From positions 4,138,963-4,202,962 of the forward strand of contig JAQFVV010006208.1 of the NCBI GenBank assembly GCA_028023455.1: a DNA stretch of 64,000 nt. The letters are read 5' to 3'. Position numbers and translations under genes: made by a program. The stretch comes from Epiperipatus broadwayi (taxonomy: Eukaryota > Onychophora > Udeonychophora > Euonychophora > Peripatidae). The notes beneath the pieces are model-generated. The model was not told where the DNA came from. It was given only the letters and a program-made list of their open reading frames with translations, and did not search any database. Below, one piece after another: positions 22,782 to 34,439 of the stretch; within the stretch, counting starts at the first letter, position 1, and each line of letters starts with the position of its first letter.

Positions 22782-23580
22782 CAGGGCCGGCGGAAGCGGC
22801 ATGCAACATGCGGGCGCTGGCAGAAGGAGGCGCCATCACTGAGAGATTAACATCTGAAAAAGAAGGCGTCATCCCTGAGAAATTAAAACTCTACTAACAA
22901 AAATACTCACATTTGAAGAATATTATTCTCAAATGTTTATTTACAAAAATTATTGAGAGTAGATTATTGAAAATCATATGAAGTCATATTATATCGTATT
23001 AAATGACACACACAAGCAGGCCTGCACACAAGCTCTGCTTAATATTAAAAATATAAAACAATCAAATCTATTATTTATCATGAACAATAAACTAAACATA
23101 AAGTTTATTATATTACAAATTTCATATTATAATGTTTATATATATATAGTACTGCTTATAGTAAACTATAAGTAACTTTCTGCTAGCAAATATATAAATA
23201 AACACACACTAAAAGTATTATAAATTAGAACTTATGTATGTATATGCGTATATATATATATTAGATCATGTTTGTTAAAAACAGACAGTGACGCAAATAA
23301 TAAATATGAAATTTAAAAAAAAAAAAATATCTAAATTTGCCGTGTTAAATTATATATTATTTCATACAAACCGTTTGTATGAAATAATATATAATTTAAC
23401 AATCAATTTTATGCTATTTTTGATATCAAAAATAGCATTACATCGTGCATTCTTTCTAAAAATCATGACTTTTTTAAAACGCCACGGGACACGGTCGGGT
23501 CACCTTAGTAAACATACATATTGACAGGGGCACCAAAATCAAATTTGCATGCGGGCGCCTAGTACCCAGCGCCGGCGCTG
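22782..23580. mobile_element. Non-autonomous hAT element with exact 8-bp duplication
   Basis: The element starts CAGGGCCGGCGG and ends, read inward from the right, CAGCGCCGGCGC. It is flanked by identical 8-bp copies GTTTCCCT at 22774-22781 and 23581-23588. CAGNG ends with an 8-bp duplication define hAT transposons. Both ends are GC-rich in an AT-rich landscape, with subterminal GGCGCC and GCATGC(A/G) motifs. No transposase is encoded. The interior has two adjacent perfect palindromes at about 23344-23402 and 23411-23438. Confidence 0.85.
23344..23438. repeat. Two adjacent palindromes inside the hAT element
   Basis: The first arm is GTTAAATTATATATTATTTC + ATACAAAC with its exact complement after one extra base. 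The second is ATGCTATTTTTGAT + ATCAAAAATAGCAT, perfect with no loop. Confidence 0.85.
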
Positions 23581-23604
23581 GTTTCCCTTCCCCCATTTAA
23601 TCAA

Positions 23605-23850
23605 CATCCGTAATGTTTAATATTCAATTTAGGAATGTGTGATTCCATTTAAAAGAGGGGGGAGAAGGTTGAAGGAAGTGAGGGAGAAGAAAAGAAAGGG
23701 AAGGAGGGAGAAGAAAAGAAAGGGAGGGAGGGAGAGAGAGAAAAGTTTTGAAAAATACATATTCAAGAGTTTTAACTCATCACCTCCTTCCCTTTCTTGA
23801 ACAGAATTACACATTCCTAATTTAAGTATTAAAAGTCAAACATAGTGACG
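23605..23850. mobile_element. MITE with homopurine core
   Basis: Inverted ends TTTAGGAATGTGTGATTCCA and AGAATTACACATTCCTAA (complement related) flank a plus-strand purine run at 23655-23757 made of AAGGGAGGGAGGGAG and GAGAAGAAAAGAAAGG units, interrupted by only a few pyrimidines. Apparent minus-strand coding here is only (CTT/CCT)n. Confidence 0.6.
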
Positions 23851-24221
23851 AGAGGGTGGCGAAGGGAGATTAATATAAAATTATACGGTCACCTGATGAA
23901 ATTTTTATTCTAAAATGAAATACAATATAGTGGCAATTTTTCTATGCATAGATATGGATGATTGACTAACATACTTAAGCATGATTTGAAATATCACTTG
24001 GATATCTTATCTAATATCTAAGTGGATGTTTTATAATACCATAAATGGTGTTGTATAAAATTCAGTAACTTATTAATATCCCCCCAAAAAAATATGAAAG
24101 GAGAGGACGGGAAACTTTAAATGTTCATAAACATCGGATTTTATTATCTTAGCATAATTTTCGATTTATCCAAGTAATATATTTTTAATATCAAAGATAT
24201 AATATCAAAAACTAATAAGAA

Positions 24222-24333
24222 GTCAAGTGTTGGTGGCTTAGCGGTTAGCATAGCTGCCTTCCATGCAGCTGGCCTGGTTCGCTTCCCGGTCATTCCCGGT
24301 CAATGCTTTGACATATTAAAAAAAAAAAAAAAG
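24222..24333 (+). mobile_element. Minimal tRNA-like SINE with target duplication
   Basis: GGTGGCTTAGCGGTTAGC (A box) and CCTGGTTCGCTTCCCGG (B box) are followed by ATGCTTTGACATATT and a poly(A). TAATAAGAA occurs on both sides (24213-24221 and 24334-24342). It consists of little more than a tRNA-related body plus tail, so it could also be called a tRNA retropseudogene. Confidence 0.8.
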
Positions 24334-24666
24334 TAATAAGAAACAACGCTGTAAATAAATTAATATAACCTCAAATTTGAAAACTGATTTAAAAAGAAAT
24401 AAACATTTTTTTAAAGTAAATCTTGTACCTATAAATATTACCGTAAGTTTAATTGATACGAGTATGTTTTTTTTCTCTTTCTTAGAAAGTAGTAACCGAG
24501 TAATTATAAATGCTAACTTAAAAAAAAAAAATCTGTAATTATTTTTAAAGAAGATTAAATCTAAATTGCTCAATCTTAAAATAACTTTATGGAAATAAGT
24601 GAAGTGAAAAAACAATAAATTGATAACTAAGCTGACCTATATTTTAAACTAGAAAATGATGGGGAA

Positions 24667-24757
24667 AAGCGTTGGTGGCCTAGCGGTTAGCGTAGCTGCC
24701 TTTCAAGCAGCTGGCCCGGATTCGTTTCCCGGTCAATGCTTTGACAAAAAAAAAAAA
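24667..24757 (+). mobile_element. Minimal tRNA-like SINE
   Basis: GTTGGTGGCCTAGCGGTTAG and CCGGATTCGTTTCCCGG are followed by TCAATGCTTTGAC and A11. Sister of 24222-24333. Confidence 0.8.
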
Positions 24758-24896
24758 TTGTAAATGTTTTTTTTCTTTTTATTACCATGAGATAAAAATG
24801 TTTAATAACATATTAGAATTAATACCATAATTCCATTTATTAGAGTAATAGAAAATAATAGATATAAAAAATATTTTTAAAATGCAAAAATCAAGA

Positions 24897-25085
24897 AAAT
24901 AATTGTTATTTTCAACCACAATTGAGTTTTTTTATATTTAACTTGAAATAAAAGCGTGAATTAATTAAGTCAATCCCTTGTTATAAAAAGTAGGATTTGA
25001 CTAATTAATTTCTGGACTCCATCACATTTTTATTTCAAGTTTAATACAAAAAAGCTAATTGTGGTTGAAGAAACAATTATTTTCC
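24897..25085. mobile_element. ~190-bp inverted-repeat MITE
   Basis: Arms of ~55 bp: AATAATTGTTATTTTCAACC and ACTTGAAATAAAA on the left, TTTTTATTTCAAGT and GGTTGAAGAAACAATTATTT on the right. Non-coding. Confidence 0.65.
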
Positions 25086-25297
25086 TGTAACCCAAATCTC
25101 TTTACGTCTTTCCTTATTCGTTTGTGATTCAATAGATAGGGAAAATTCACTATGCAGGAAAGATTATAAAATTATAACTCCTTTACAGATTTATAGCTTA
25201 GCACTGCTTTTGACCGGGCCAATCATAACAACTAAGATGGGTATGTAGAAGAGAGAACTTATAGGTTAATTAGTATAGGCCGATCATATTCATTGCA

Positions 25298-25825
25298 TCA
25301 CATGATCACCATTCTTTATGCTTACACAAGCTATTTTTCACAGAAGCAAAATTCTCCAGATACATCCATTGATTACTCTGGCTTGCACTGAGTGACGCTA
25401 CTGTCTGGAGAGTTTTGCCTCTGTGCATATTCATAACAAAGGCAAAACTCTCCATACAGTAGTGCCACCCTGTGCCAAACAGAGTAATCAATGGATGCCA
25501 GAAGGCCTGTGCATAAAATCCCTATCTAGTGCCTACTCATCCAATATCCCCAGACTAGTTTCTGGTTGTGGCCATCATCAGTGAGGAGCCTTGGATCTGA
25601 GAGCACTGCACCTAGATCTGATGATGGCCACAAGCCAGAAAATAGTCTGGGGATATTGGATGAGTAGGCACTAGATAGGGATTTTATGCACAAGCCTTCT
25701 GGCATCCATTGATTACTCTGTTTGGCACAGGGTGGCACTACTGTATGGAGAGTTTTGCCTTTGTTTACAACAATTATGTGCTAGTATAGAAATGGTGATC
25801 ATGTGATGTTTAGTGGTTTAATACA
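25298..25825. mobile_element. Family-1 foldback, fullest copy
   Basis: Ends are CATCACATGATCACCATT and AATGGTGATCATGTGATG. An extra terminal segment with CTCCAGATACATCCATTG lies on the left. Arms 25440-25590 and 25620-25760 are near-perfect reverse complements (GGCAAAACTCTCCATACAGT, CTATCTAGTGCCTACTCATC and complements). The left arm has the best hammerhead of the window. The right arm has the core CTGATGA but lacks the upstream stem I strand. Confidence 0.8.
25536..25601 (-). ncRNA. Type I hammerhead ribozyme motif, family 1 (best copy)
   Basis: On the minus strand: ATCCAA (outer stem I), GGC (internal loop), TCCTCA (inner stem I), CTGATGA (core), stem II TGG-CCACAA-CCA paired directly to the core, GAAA (core), stem III AC-TA-GT, C17, cleavage, TGGGGA, TA, TTGGAT. 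CTC/GAG can extend the outer stem. All conserved residues (C3 to A9, G12 to A15.1, U16.1, C17) are in place. Predicted cleavage is between 25553 and 25552. Unlike other copies, the base of stem II is a U-A pair instead of A-A. Confidence 0.78.
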
Positions 25826-26190
25826 TTCATAACACTAAGGTGGGTATGACTCTCTTCTTCATAACTATCTTAGTGCTATGAATATGATCGGCCTGATTGA
25901 AAGCAGTGCTCTGTAAAGGAGTTATATTTTTATACTCGTTCCTGCATAGTGGAACTTCCCTGTCTATTGAATTATTTTCTTGGTTTTTAGATCTATATCA
26001 ATGAATTTATTTGAAATTAAGGTCATGGACTTGGGGATTAAAGACAGAATTAAACCTTTTATGATTGCTGTCAAAAATCCAGCTTGCAAAGAAAGCCTCT
26101 TCAATTGAGCAGGCAGCATTTTTATTTATAACAATAATTGACAATGTCAGAAACAATAAGAAATAGAGACTAGTTGTAGTTTATCTAGAC

Positions 26191-26651
26191 CAAGAGTTCC
26201 CAAAGTGGTCATATTGACCCCTGAGGTCAATTTGAACTTTCTAGAGGTCAACAGTTTTACTAAAAAAAATTTGGGGGATCGATGACAGCAAAAATAGACC
26301 CCCTTACTGTTTCTATTTATTTGTTACTTTAAAATATTTATGATTCCAATAGGTACCTAATTAAGAAGTAAAATAATTCAAAAAAACACTTTTTATGATA
26401 AAAACACATTACATACCAAACTTGCGAACGAAAAGGTAAAATGTGTCATTAAAAGAGTTGTCAAGATAATGCCATATTCCATAGTCCTTTTATCTTTTTC
26501 AATCATTAATTACAAGTGATTAAAATGAAAAGTTTGATATCTAGTGAAACATTTAATACCGAGTACTGTACAAAATTATTACTAGGGGATCAACGGTTTT
26601 AAAAGATTTTGGTAAAGGGGTCTATGGCCAAAATAAGTTTAGGAACTCTTG
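26191..26651. mobile_element. hAT-like non-autonomous element
   Basis: Inverted ends CAAGAGTTCCCAAAGTGG and (inward from the right) CAAGAGTTCCTAAACTTA. Flanking 8-bp copies ATCTAGAC and ATCTAAAC differ at one base. The body has no transposase. The 8-bp duplication and CA..TG ends fit hAT. Confidence 0.72.
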
Positions 26652-26659
26652 ATCTAAAC

Positions 26660-27930
26660 ATTAAATCAGCATTTGATATGATACCAATTGATATTTAAAT
26701 CAATGCATTAGCAGTAGATCAATACCTAGGTTATTAATCTACTTGATTACTAATCTTCTAAGTCAAGAAATTAAAATAACTCTTAGTAGAAAGTAGACAT
26801 TATCTTTCATTCCATTTAACTCAATTCCCAAGATTCATCATTAAGTGCGTTTTTATTCACATTCCATATCAACTCTCTTCTTAAAGCAATTGAAAATGTA
26901 TTTAAGTGGAATATTTATATCTCAAATAAAGGGCAAATATTTCATGTATTGCATTTAAGGATGACATAACAATCTTTCTCCCAACAAAGAATTCTAATCA
27001 ATTACTTAGTCGAATATACACTGGAGTTCAATTTAGAAAAATCCAATGTGTGGTCTACATTCTCAGGATGCCATTATGAGCAATGCTTCAGTGGAAAGCT
27101 CATTTGTGGGGTTTCTGCTCAATTGAGTAACTTTATTACCCCATACTTAAAGGGACCCTATTCAATCTCCTTATAATGACATGTACCACATACTATACAC
27201 CTATAACATATATGAAAGCCTTTTCATCTGAAATTTATTAATTGTATAGGAAATTATTATGGGAAGGAGGGGGATGGCTTCAATATCCCTGAATAAGAAT
27301 CGATGCCCTCTATCTCAAAATAGGTTGGATTTACACTCACTAAAATTTTTCTATATTCAAAAAACACTTAATCTTATATCATCACATGCAAGGATTTTTC
27401 CATATCTAGAAATAGTCTTTAAAATAGCATCCATAGGCAAGCCGCCACTCCACTCACCTGCAATTACTGGAATAAGTTAATTTCTTCTTTATTATGCACC
27501 CCCAATTTAATATATTGCTTTCCCAAAAATAAACTTAAATACTGGGAAGTATACTCACTCTGTACTTCCCCCATCAAATGATAATTACAAACCCCTTTTA
27601 AACATAATCAATAAGCAGTTGACATGCTTTTTTCCTGAAACAAAATCTTGAAGTACTCCCCCACCCTTCATTTCTACAGATATAAAAGGAATTAGCACTA
27701 ATATGGAATATATATTCAAACTATGCCAAAGAGAGTCACAGTCACATTTGACCCAATAATGTCTGGTTGAATATCCCCAAAATATTTAAAAATAAATAAT
27801 ATAACATACATTCATTTCTCCATATATTTGAAAAGGTATTTATGCAAACATATGGGATAGCACATTTATACTATCTTTGTTATATAAATTAATACACTGT
27901 ACACGCTTACACACACCTGCACATATATAC
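26660..27930. other. Unique-looking sequence, no supported gene
   Basis: This stretch is slightly less AT-rich than average, and 27259-27480 has a short open frame with no recognisable domain. On the minus strand around 26950-27120 there is no domain either. It could be an old, unreadable retroelement body. Confidence 0.4.
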
Positions 27931-27939
27931 TGTAATATA

Positions 27940-28020
27940 AGGGATTCAAACTCAGACTTTCACACAACCCTCAAGTCTCCATGCCATCTCATAGTCTGAG
28001 TTTGAATCCCTTATATTCCA
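27940..28020. repeat. Small foldback of family-2 tail
   Basis: ATAAGGGATTCAAACTCAGA and TCTGAGTTTGAATCCCTTAT are exact reverse complements ~32 bp apart. They correspond to the B-box-like end of family 2. Confidence 0.7.
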
Positions 28021-28399
28021 TTATCTTTGTTATAGTATGCCACATGTACATTTATTTATATATGGTTCAAATATAAGAAATCATCCTAATACATTTAGGA
28101 GCAAAATAGATAGTATATTCATAAGGGATGAGAAAATCTCACCAACCAACATTTATTCAGACACATAGTCAATAGTGCAACTTCACTCAAGTTTACGACA
28201 TGACTTGCTCTTATAAAATGATGACTGAACAAATAAAATCAATAAAGCCAAAAAGATATTAATGCAATGATGTAGATAGTGAGAAATCTGATGCAGAGTT
28301 CAGAAAATAATACTAAGCTGCTTTCAAGATTGTCAATTTTTGTTACACATAGAATTTTTAATTTTTCTTATCTCGATAAAAAATACAAATATATATTAT

Positions 28400-28492
28400 G
28401 TAAATTACCTATCTTTTTTTTTTCTGTTTATAATCTTATAGTAGATATTATGTAAATTACCTTTTTTTTTTTCTGTTTATAATCTTATAGTC
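28400..28492 (+). repeat. Tandem duplication ~57 bp
   Basis: TATGTAAATTACC, a T10 run and TTCTGTTTATAATCTTATAG occur twice in a row. Confidence 0.7.
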
Positions 28493-28737
28493 TCCTCTTA
28501 CTCTATCATATGTACTAAGTGCTGTTTTTAAACTTATAGTTCAATAAAGCCTTTTGAAATGTAAATGTTTTCTCTACAATTTGTTTTTGTTTTTTTTTTT
28601 GTAATTATTCATATTCAAATATTTTTATACCAAATTTTATACATTTCATAGTAATTTTGTTTGCAAGTTGCTGAATTTTTGTTGTTGTATGTTGATGCTA
28701 TATAGCTTATAGTCTATTCCTAGTTTCTTTAAAATAA

Positions 28738-28788
28738 TTTGAAATTAAACTGAGAGAGATGCGCACTATCTCAGTTTAATTTCAAATA
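28738..28788. repeat. 50-bp palindrome
   Basis: TTTGAAATTAAACTGAGA is repeated as its complement TCTCAGTTTAATTTCAAA, with a loop of ~14 bases. Confidence 0.75.
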
Positions 28789-29147
28789 CCATCTGCACTT
28801 TGTAAAATAAATATTATTTAAAATAATTTGTTTTATTCTACAGATCCCTACATTTTTGGAATGTAACCATACACTTTTCTTCTATATTATTTAAGTAATT
28901 ATTATTATTATCATCGGAAATGATGTGGAAGTACTGTAATGGGCAGATTCATATAACCCACTCCAGAATTCAAACCCCAGACATGAAACTTAAGACTCTA
29001 GGAGGGGTTGCCTCCCAGAGATCCTAAGTTCAAATCCAAAGTCTATGTTCACAGCGCCACCTATGTGGCAGTATATCTGATGCTACTGATAGCATAGTTT
29101 CTTGCTGATGGTCAGGGAGAAGCAAGAGAACTAACATTTATGGATGG

Positions 29148-31604
29148 TACAATATATATAAAATGTGATATAGACCGAGGTAATAGTGTGGAACGCAGAA
29201 AATAAATAAATATAATGAAAATAAGTAAAATTTAATATTGTTTATTAATTTAACAATTATAAACATGGGCATTGTCTGTATAAGCCAGACCATGCCATTG
29301 AATCATTAAAATATAGATTTAAAAGAAATGCCATTTAGATATATACAATAATGGCTTGTTAATTTATGTATTCTCTATACCTCGGGTTAATGCAGTATGA
29401 TATTACGATAATGTGCTTAAACAAAAGTATAGTTGGATAATGAAAGGTTGATTGCGAAGATATGTGAGATGCTTACAGTAAAATATAATAAGTATTTGCT
29501 TAAATAAATTTCATATATTTAATATTTTATACAAGAAGATAATATTGAATTTAAGAATAAAGCGGATGAAAGCTCACTGAGCTAATAGGTAAGGAAGTGA
29601 TCAAGACACAGGAATTTAAAGAAATACTAACATTTAATATTAAAAGAGATCGGTGATACCAGTGAAGGTTTAATGTAAAGGATAAGAATGTGGTACGTTG
29701 AAACTGCTTGACTTTGTAAAATAAAATAAAATGGTAAAATAAAGCAGATGGGATGGCATCTCGCCATAAATCGGGGAAAAATTTTGTCACAATATCAGCC
29801 CAAGCCTGGAATCCTACCATGTAACTCCGTGACTGAGTGACTCATGCATAAAATTCCCAGGTATGGCTTTCTAGAACATACTCTATCTGGGAACCGCAAG
29901 AAGAAGAGGGGACGGTCTCAGCCATATGTACCCTTGAGAAATCAAAGCAGACTTCAACAACCAATACTCCTACACTGACAACACACAAATATAAAGTGCA
30001 TAAATGATTATATAAGAGGGGTGACTTCATTCAAGCAAAGGCGCTTAAAATTTTAAGAAGGTCTGCACATTCTCGGCCTCAAATTTAAACTTCAATAAAA
30101 CAAATTATTTTAAATATAAGGGTGGGGAATGTATGATTATAGGAATTCATGAGCTTATACATAATCATGCATTTCTATATTATTCACTTATTTAACCTCA
30201 CACATCTCACGTTATATTTAAAAAAATGAAAATATACCTTTCTTAAAAGACATAAAGTTATTTAACAATTATTAAGATATGAAATAAAATAGCCCCCGAA
30301 CAAGCAATTCTATAAGATCTTTAATATAGGGTCAGTTTTACAATTAACCCGCACTTTGGGGGCATACTAATTCAAAAGTGGAAAAGAAGTGATTCGCTCA
30401 TTCAATAACTATCCAGGCACATTATCATAATGAAAGAAATAAAACAAATTAGCAAAATGTAAAAATATTTATCCAAGGATAGAGAGAAAAGCACACAAGT
30501 TAGATTACAAAGATTATAGAAAATTAGGCAGTTTTATGATAGAAAATACATTTAAAATTTAGTTATAGCTTTATGACAGGGAATATATAAATTTCACAAG
30601 AGTTCTTGGGTTAATTAATTTACCTCATGTGAGAAGTGTGACATTTAATGTGCACATATTTTTCTTCTGTTGACTTGAATTGGAGATTTTATTTTCACTT
30701 ATTTGACAGCAGCAGCATTTATTTGGATGTTTACGGCAGCTTCTTTGGTCCAGAATCAAACTTTGGTTACATTTGCAGCAGCAGAAGCAGTTTACTGGGT
30801 TCTTAAGTAGAGGACATCAGATGGTATGAAATACCACAGGAAGGCCATTCCCGAGAAAGAAGATAGCCGTCCTGCTGGATCTACGATGACATTCTCATTT
30901 CATTTGGCAAAGGCTGGTATTTTACAGATTTATTGAAAATTAAAGCAAGTTTGGCTTCTTAATATACAGAGTTTCACTAATTTCAACTAGAATATATTCA
31001 GCTGTTAATTCAACTGAATAATAATCTAAGATAATATCTTAAAATAATTCAACTAATCAAGCATACAACTAATCAAGCCTTCAACTAATCCAAAAACAAA
31101 CTAATTAATAAATTCGGCTTTATATATACGAAGGGAGCTCACAATAGAACTACCCTGCAGTGATTAATCCAGAACCAAAAATAGATTTGCTATAAAATAT
31201 ATGCTGTTATTTATCTTAAACGAATATCTAAAAGAATACAACAGGGTTTTATAATTAATTTTACTTTTAAGATATTCGGAATAAAACTCTAATTTTGTTT
31301 TAAAATATAAAATAACAAAATTATTTACTTTTAAATTCTAAATCTCTAAATATATTTAAAAGTTGAATATTATTTTACATTAAATGAAAGCAAATATTAC
31401 GAATGTAATATTTCTAAAATAAATAGATTTAAACAAAATAACTTTAAGCAACAAAATATTATTTTTATCTAAGTTTTAAAATATATTATCGCAGTATGTG
31501 TGTAAATACAACTTATAAGACCTACTTTTTAAAATGAATATGTATATGTGTACATACTTGCAGTTTATAGCATTTATGCGGGAGTTATTAAATTATATAT
31601 ATAT
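29148..31604 (-). repeat. Possible LTR-like block
   Basis: This ~2.45-kb segment lies between (AT)n runs. On the minus strand it has a TATA-like box GTATATATAAAGCCG near 31125, then a leader rich in TTGATTAGTTGA, CAATAAATCTG near 30925, and a closing TATATCACA next to the distal (AT)n. This resembles the promoter-to-leader layout of the LTRs at 14110 and 37024, but no second copy is in the window and no exact target duplication was found. Open frames at 29551-30030 are not convincing. Confidence 0.3.
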
Positions 31605-32429
31605 AACACGACCATTTATATTCGTGGTCTATATTAGGCGGGATTTCGTTATATAAGCGCGGTACAGATCCACTACGATAAATTGGGGTTTAAATTAGGG
31701 TATGAGGGCAGGAAAAGAATGGAAAAGGTGAAACGAAGATCTTACTGTTTCAGTACTGAAAATCCTCAGTGAGCTACACGTAAACTATCTGTCCATAGAA
31801 ATAAAATATAGAATAATCCCTAATGAGCCTGCCTAGGTTTTACCTTTGATTGTTTACTGAATGTTTACGTATAACTCACTGGGGTTTTCAGTACTTTCAT
31901 ATTATTTCATCTGTATTCGAACTGGTAAAAGATTATATTTATTATTATCATCATAATTCTTATTGTTTTCACATTTATAAAAAAAAAGTATTTTTACTTT
32001 TATATTCATTAAAATTATTATTTACTATATATTTTATTTTTTAAACAAAACAATTAAAATTATTTAGTTTTGCTAAAAATTTAAAGTTATTAATATACGT
32101 ATTTTTAATTTTACTATTTTTTATTATTAATAATGTAATTAATATATGTAGTAGCTACTCTGTAAGAAAATCTATTTGAATTACATTTTTTAAAATTATT
32201 ATGTATTTATTTCAAATTCTAAACTTTATTTTCTTACTTATTGTCACAAAATATTACATAAATTCCTTATAGCAAAGCATGATTTTTTAATTATTATTAT
32301 TATCATCATCATCATCATCATTATTATTATGTTTCAAAAAAGGGAACTTTATTCAATCTAGAAAACAGGTTACATTAATAATTTTTTCATATACATGCAT
32401 TTACATTGATATTTCTGAGGATTATATAT

Positions 32430-32930
32430 ATTGTGTTTAAGTTCTTTCCAAATTCTTATATATATATACAGGATGAGCGATAGATTGTTTATCCTAAGTT
32501 ATCATTTATTGATTCCTGGATTTTTTGCTGTCCATTTTCTTGCTCTCTTTTTGAGTCTGTTATTGAGAAAAAGCAGAACTATTATAGATTTGAGCGTTGT
32601 TTTACTAGTGACTAAGTATCCGCGAAAATGTCTGGTTGTGCTATTTTATTGTCTGTTTTTTAATTGTGCTAACTTGTTGTGAAAAGTTGATGGATGCCGC
32701 CTGTATTATTGCCAAAAGCGAATGTGCATCGCATGCACCAAAATGCAAAAAGCACGAAGGTTGCTGCTTGTTCTGCAAAATGCACTGATAATATCTTGCA
32801 GGGAGATGTTTGGTTTTCTGTATACACCTGGGTCTCTTTTTACGCAGACTTATTTAACACGATTTTGAAGTTACGCGATTCGTGTTTCACCGGAAGTCGA
32901 ACTCCGATATTGCGCTATTACTTTAAATAA
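32430..32930 (-). pseudogene. LINE remnant, CCHC-domain family
   Basis: On the minus strand near 32695-32765 the frame reads FAFWCMRCTFAFGNN, matching YALWCTRCTFTYGNN of the remnant at 12937-13164. Flanking sequence is too decayed to read the finger. Plus-strand frames here are antisense shadows. Confidence 0.5.
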
Positions 32931-32934
32931 TAAA

Positions 32935-34115
32935 TTTCGTGCACTTATGTTATATTGAAAGTAATAGCATATTATTGGAATTCGACTTTCAACTTAGTAA
33001 TTTCAATATTTTCAGTGCTTTATAATAGTAAGATTTTATGCAATAATGAAATTAAAATCATGATTTCCAAATTTTATGTATACACACATTAAATTTTACA
33101 AGATTATAATGTAAATTTGTTCAAACATTGTGCGTGTTAATTTTGCATTTTAAATCACATTCTGTTTTTGCTTTTTAAAAAAGAATGTAATCAATTATTA
33201 ATCATTTAGTGTCCACAAGTTTATTTTTAAAAGGTCAGTAATAGCAGTGGGCACAATTAAATTTGACAATTAAAAATTAAAATCTGATTTTTAATTGTAA
33301 TTAACAATTTAAAAATTACTTACGGCAACTTGAAATAATGTGATGTGAAATTTGATTTTTAAACGGAATTGAAAATTAAAGACAAAAATAAGAATTTAAT
33401 TTTTAGTTGTTAGTTTCATAAACAATTAATAAAATCATCGTCTCAAAGATTAATTACTAATTACGTTGTCACCAGAAAACCACTGTGACAACATGAGTGT
33501 GAAGTTGGCGCTAGTTGTTTGCAAACGAACGTGTTTTTGGCAAATAGCTATAATAATTAAAACGTGTATAAAAAAATGTAAATTACTGTACTGTAAATTA
33601 TGCATAAAAATATATTATTTTGAATAAAATTAAATATTATAGTTAAAAAAAGTTTGTCTTGTATCAATTTTTTTCAAATTTGAAATTTTTTATTAGTCAT
33701 ATTTTATTTCCTTATTTTTTTTTTTCGCGAATTTTAAAGTAATTTTACATTGGTGCTTTGCTTTTACGCGAATTTTGAAAAATCACAGACCACATCCCCC
33801 CTTTTTCAATGTAAGTTATGTCTATTTATGGGCGTGTTTTCTGAGGAACCTATCTATCGCATAAAACGAGACTCAGGTATATATTCATTATTTCATGCCG
33901 AATATTGTTTAATGCTGGGCAGTGTAAAACAGATGTTGTTGAGTTTCTTCTGTTTGGTGGCATAGCATGCAGAAGGGATCTATTTTTGTATACAATCGTC
34001 TGTATCTTAAGAAATATGATGTTGGCAAAGCGTATAGATTTAGTTTCAGGAGGAAATCAAAGAATTTGGGCTCCATGGACCATTTTTTAATTTTTTTTTT
34101 TTAAAAATATTATTA
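32935..34115. other. AT-rich gap
   Basis: No supported gene. Low-complexity AATTAAAAATT blocks at 33250-33420. The short frame at 33750-33965 has no recognisable domain. Confidence 0.45.
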
Positions 34116-34119
34116 TTAT

Positions 34120-34205
34120 TGTTGTCGTCATCGTCATCATTATCAACATTATCATTATTATTATTATTCTTGTCATTGTTGCTTACTGTTGTTGTTGTTT
34201 GCATG
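34120..34205 (+). repeat. Trinucleotide microsatellite
   Basis: Imperfect (ATT)n, (GTC)n and (GTT)n runs. A similar (ATT/ATC)n run is at 32290-32330. Confidence 0.8.
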
Positions 34206-34439
34206 CAATGTTAAAATTGGAGGTTTTACACCAAAGCAATAGAAAAATGTTCTATGGAAAATTTGTCAGTTAAGAAATTGAGCAATTTAATTATAGCAAT
34301 AGTAAAGCTTTTATTTTTTTTACAGTTCTTGATTTCCATAAACAGAATAACTCTTTTTAGATAAATAAGTTAGTATTAATATTTCTGTAGTACAATTTTC
34401 ACCATATGCGAGTGGTGTAGTGAAATTACACTACAGAAA

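Larger units (their letters stand above)
25125..25975. mobile_element. Foldback split by a family-1 insertion
   Basis: 25125-25295 and 25815-25975 are inverted copies of each other (left TTCAATAGATAGGGAAAATT and AACTCCTTTACAG; right CTGTAAAGGAGTTAT and TTCCCTGTCTATTGAA). A complete family-1 foldback lies between them, giving a palindrome within a palindrome. Confidence 0.65.

Noticed and set aside
24222-24757. Functional tRNA genes
   Set aside because: A and B boxes are good, but the cloverleaf is incomplete and the units end in ATGCTTTGAC plus poly(A) with target duplications, so they are retroposed.
27259-27480. 73-residue plus-strand frame
   Set aside because: No recognisable domain or splice context; probably chance in less AT-rich sequence.
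29551-30030. Two minus-strand frames (89 and 62 residues)
   Set aside because: No domain, poor composition, inside a region with LTR-like features.
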